Assembly (NCBI RefSeq): GCF_003470665.1
Contig: NZ_QRJZ01000012.1
Coordinates: 1-62,559 of the forward strand
Origin: Collinsella sp. AM17-1
GTDB taxonomy: Bacteria; Actinomycetota; Coriobacteriia; Coriobacteriales; Coriobacteriaceae
DNA: 62,559 nucleotides
Direction: 5' to 3'
Positions 62,521 through 62,559 of the stretch are shown piece by piece. The notes under the pieces were generated by a model, which had not been told where the DNA came from, ran no database searches, and saw only the letters and a program-made list of their open reading frames with translations. The position numbers were made by a program, and so were the translations under genes. Position 1 is the stretch's first letter. Every line of letters starts with the position of its first letter.

Positions 62521-62559
62521 GGCAATGTAATCTTGGCTGACCCTAGTTGGATGCACGAT

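Overview
The window reads as chromosome from a high-GC, anaerobic, gut-type actinobacterium of the class Coriobacteriia, most likely Collinsella or a close relative. This rests on gene content and composition (GC-ended codons, mannose-family PTS operons, a HisZ-HisG fusion, a fused CydDC exporter, many long intergenic hairpins). It was not tested by any search. Most genes lie on the minus strand. I see no phage, transposase, CRISPR array or rRNA; there is one tRNA (Leu-UAA).

Layout. 1-5.4 kb: hairpin-rich left edge, pcrA helicase, uppP, a universal stress protein. 5.5-7.2 kb: a hipBA toxin-antitoxin pair with three operators phased exactly 39 bp apart. 7.3-9.0 kb: a BceRS-like two-component pair without its usual ABC transporter. 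9.2-16.7 kb: a catabolic cluster (two ornithine-cyclodeaminase-family enzymes, an aminotransferase, an M20 amidohydrolase, a YfcC-type carrier) with a divergent PucR-family regulator. 16.7-35.1 kb: mostly housekeeping (purH, GNAT, DUF2207 protein, gluQ, phosphoesterases, DUF4342 protein plus two-component system, orphan PTS IIB plus VOC protein, tRNA-Leu, ppx, FtsB/DivIC-like protein, enolase with a one-base frameshift, mazG, yfcE, a stand-alone LarC C-terminal domain). 35.5-39.5 kb: fused cydDC coupled to a YgbA-like gene, flanked by two copies of one inverted repeat.

39.7-49.0 kb is a complete histidine pathway: an operon hisZG-hisD-hisC-hisB-hisH-hisA-hisF-hisI-(RDAC-like small gene)-hisE, with a PHP-type histidinol phosphatase converging from the other strand.

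49.2-61.8 kb is the most interesting part. Two tandem, related operons each encode a FrlB-like sugar-isomerase (SIS) deglycase and a full mannose-family PTS (IIA, IIB, IIC, IID). One also carries a FrlC-like epimerase. The other starts with a second, GfrE-like SIS enzyme and is followed by an MFS transporter. Two GntR/UTRA regulators sit upstream. The two FrlB-like genes are about 93 percent identical in protein and share blocks of identical DNA, while the transporters have diverged. The two promoter regions share three motifs at conserved spacing. My reading is a duplicated system for taking up and deglycating Amadori products such as fructoselysine and glucoselysine, with two different importers feeding almost the same enzyme.

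The intergenic DNA also has its own structure. At least four members of a family of about 100 nt branched hairpins, with compensatory base changes in the stems, sit directly after the stop codons of pcrA, uppP, purH and hisF. Several other repeat families are described under findings.
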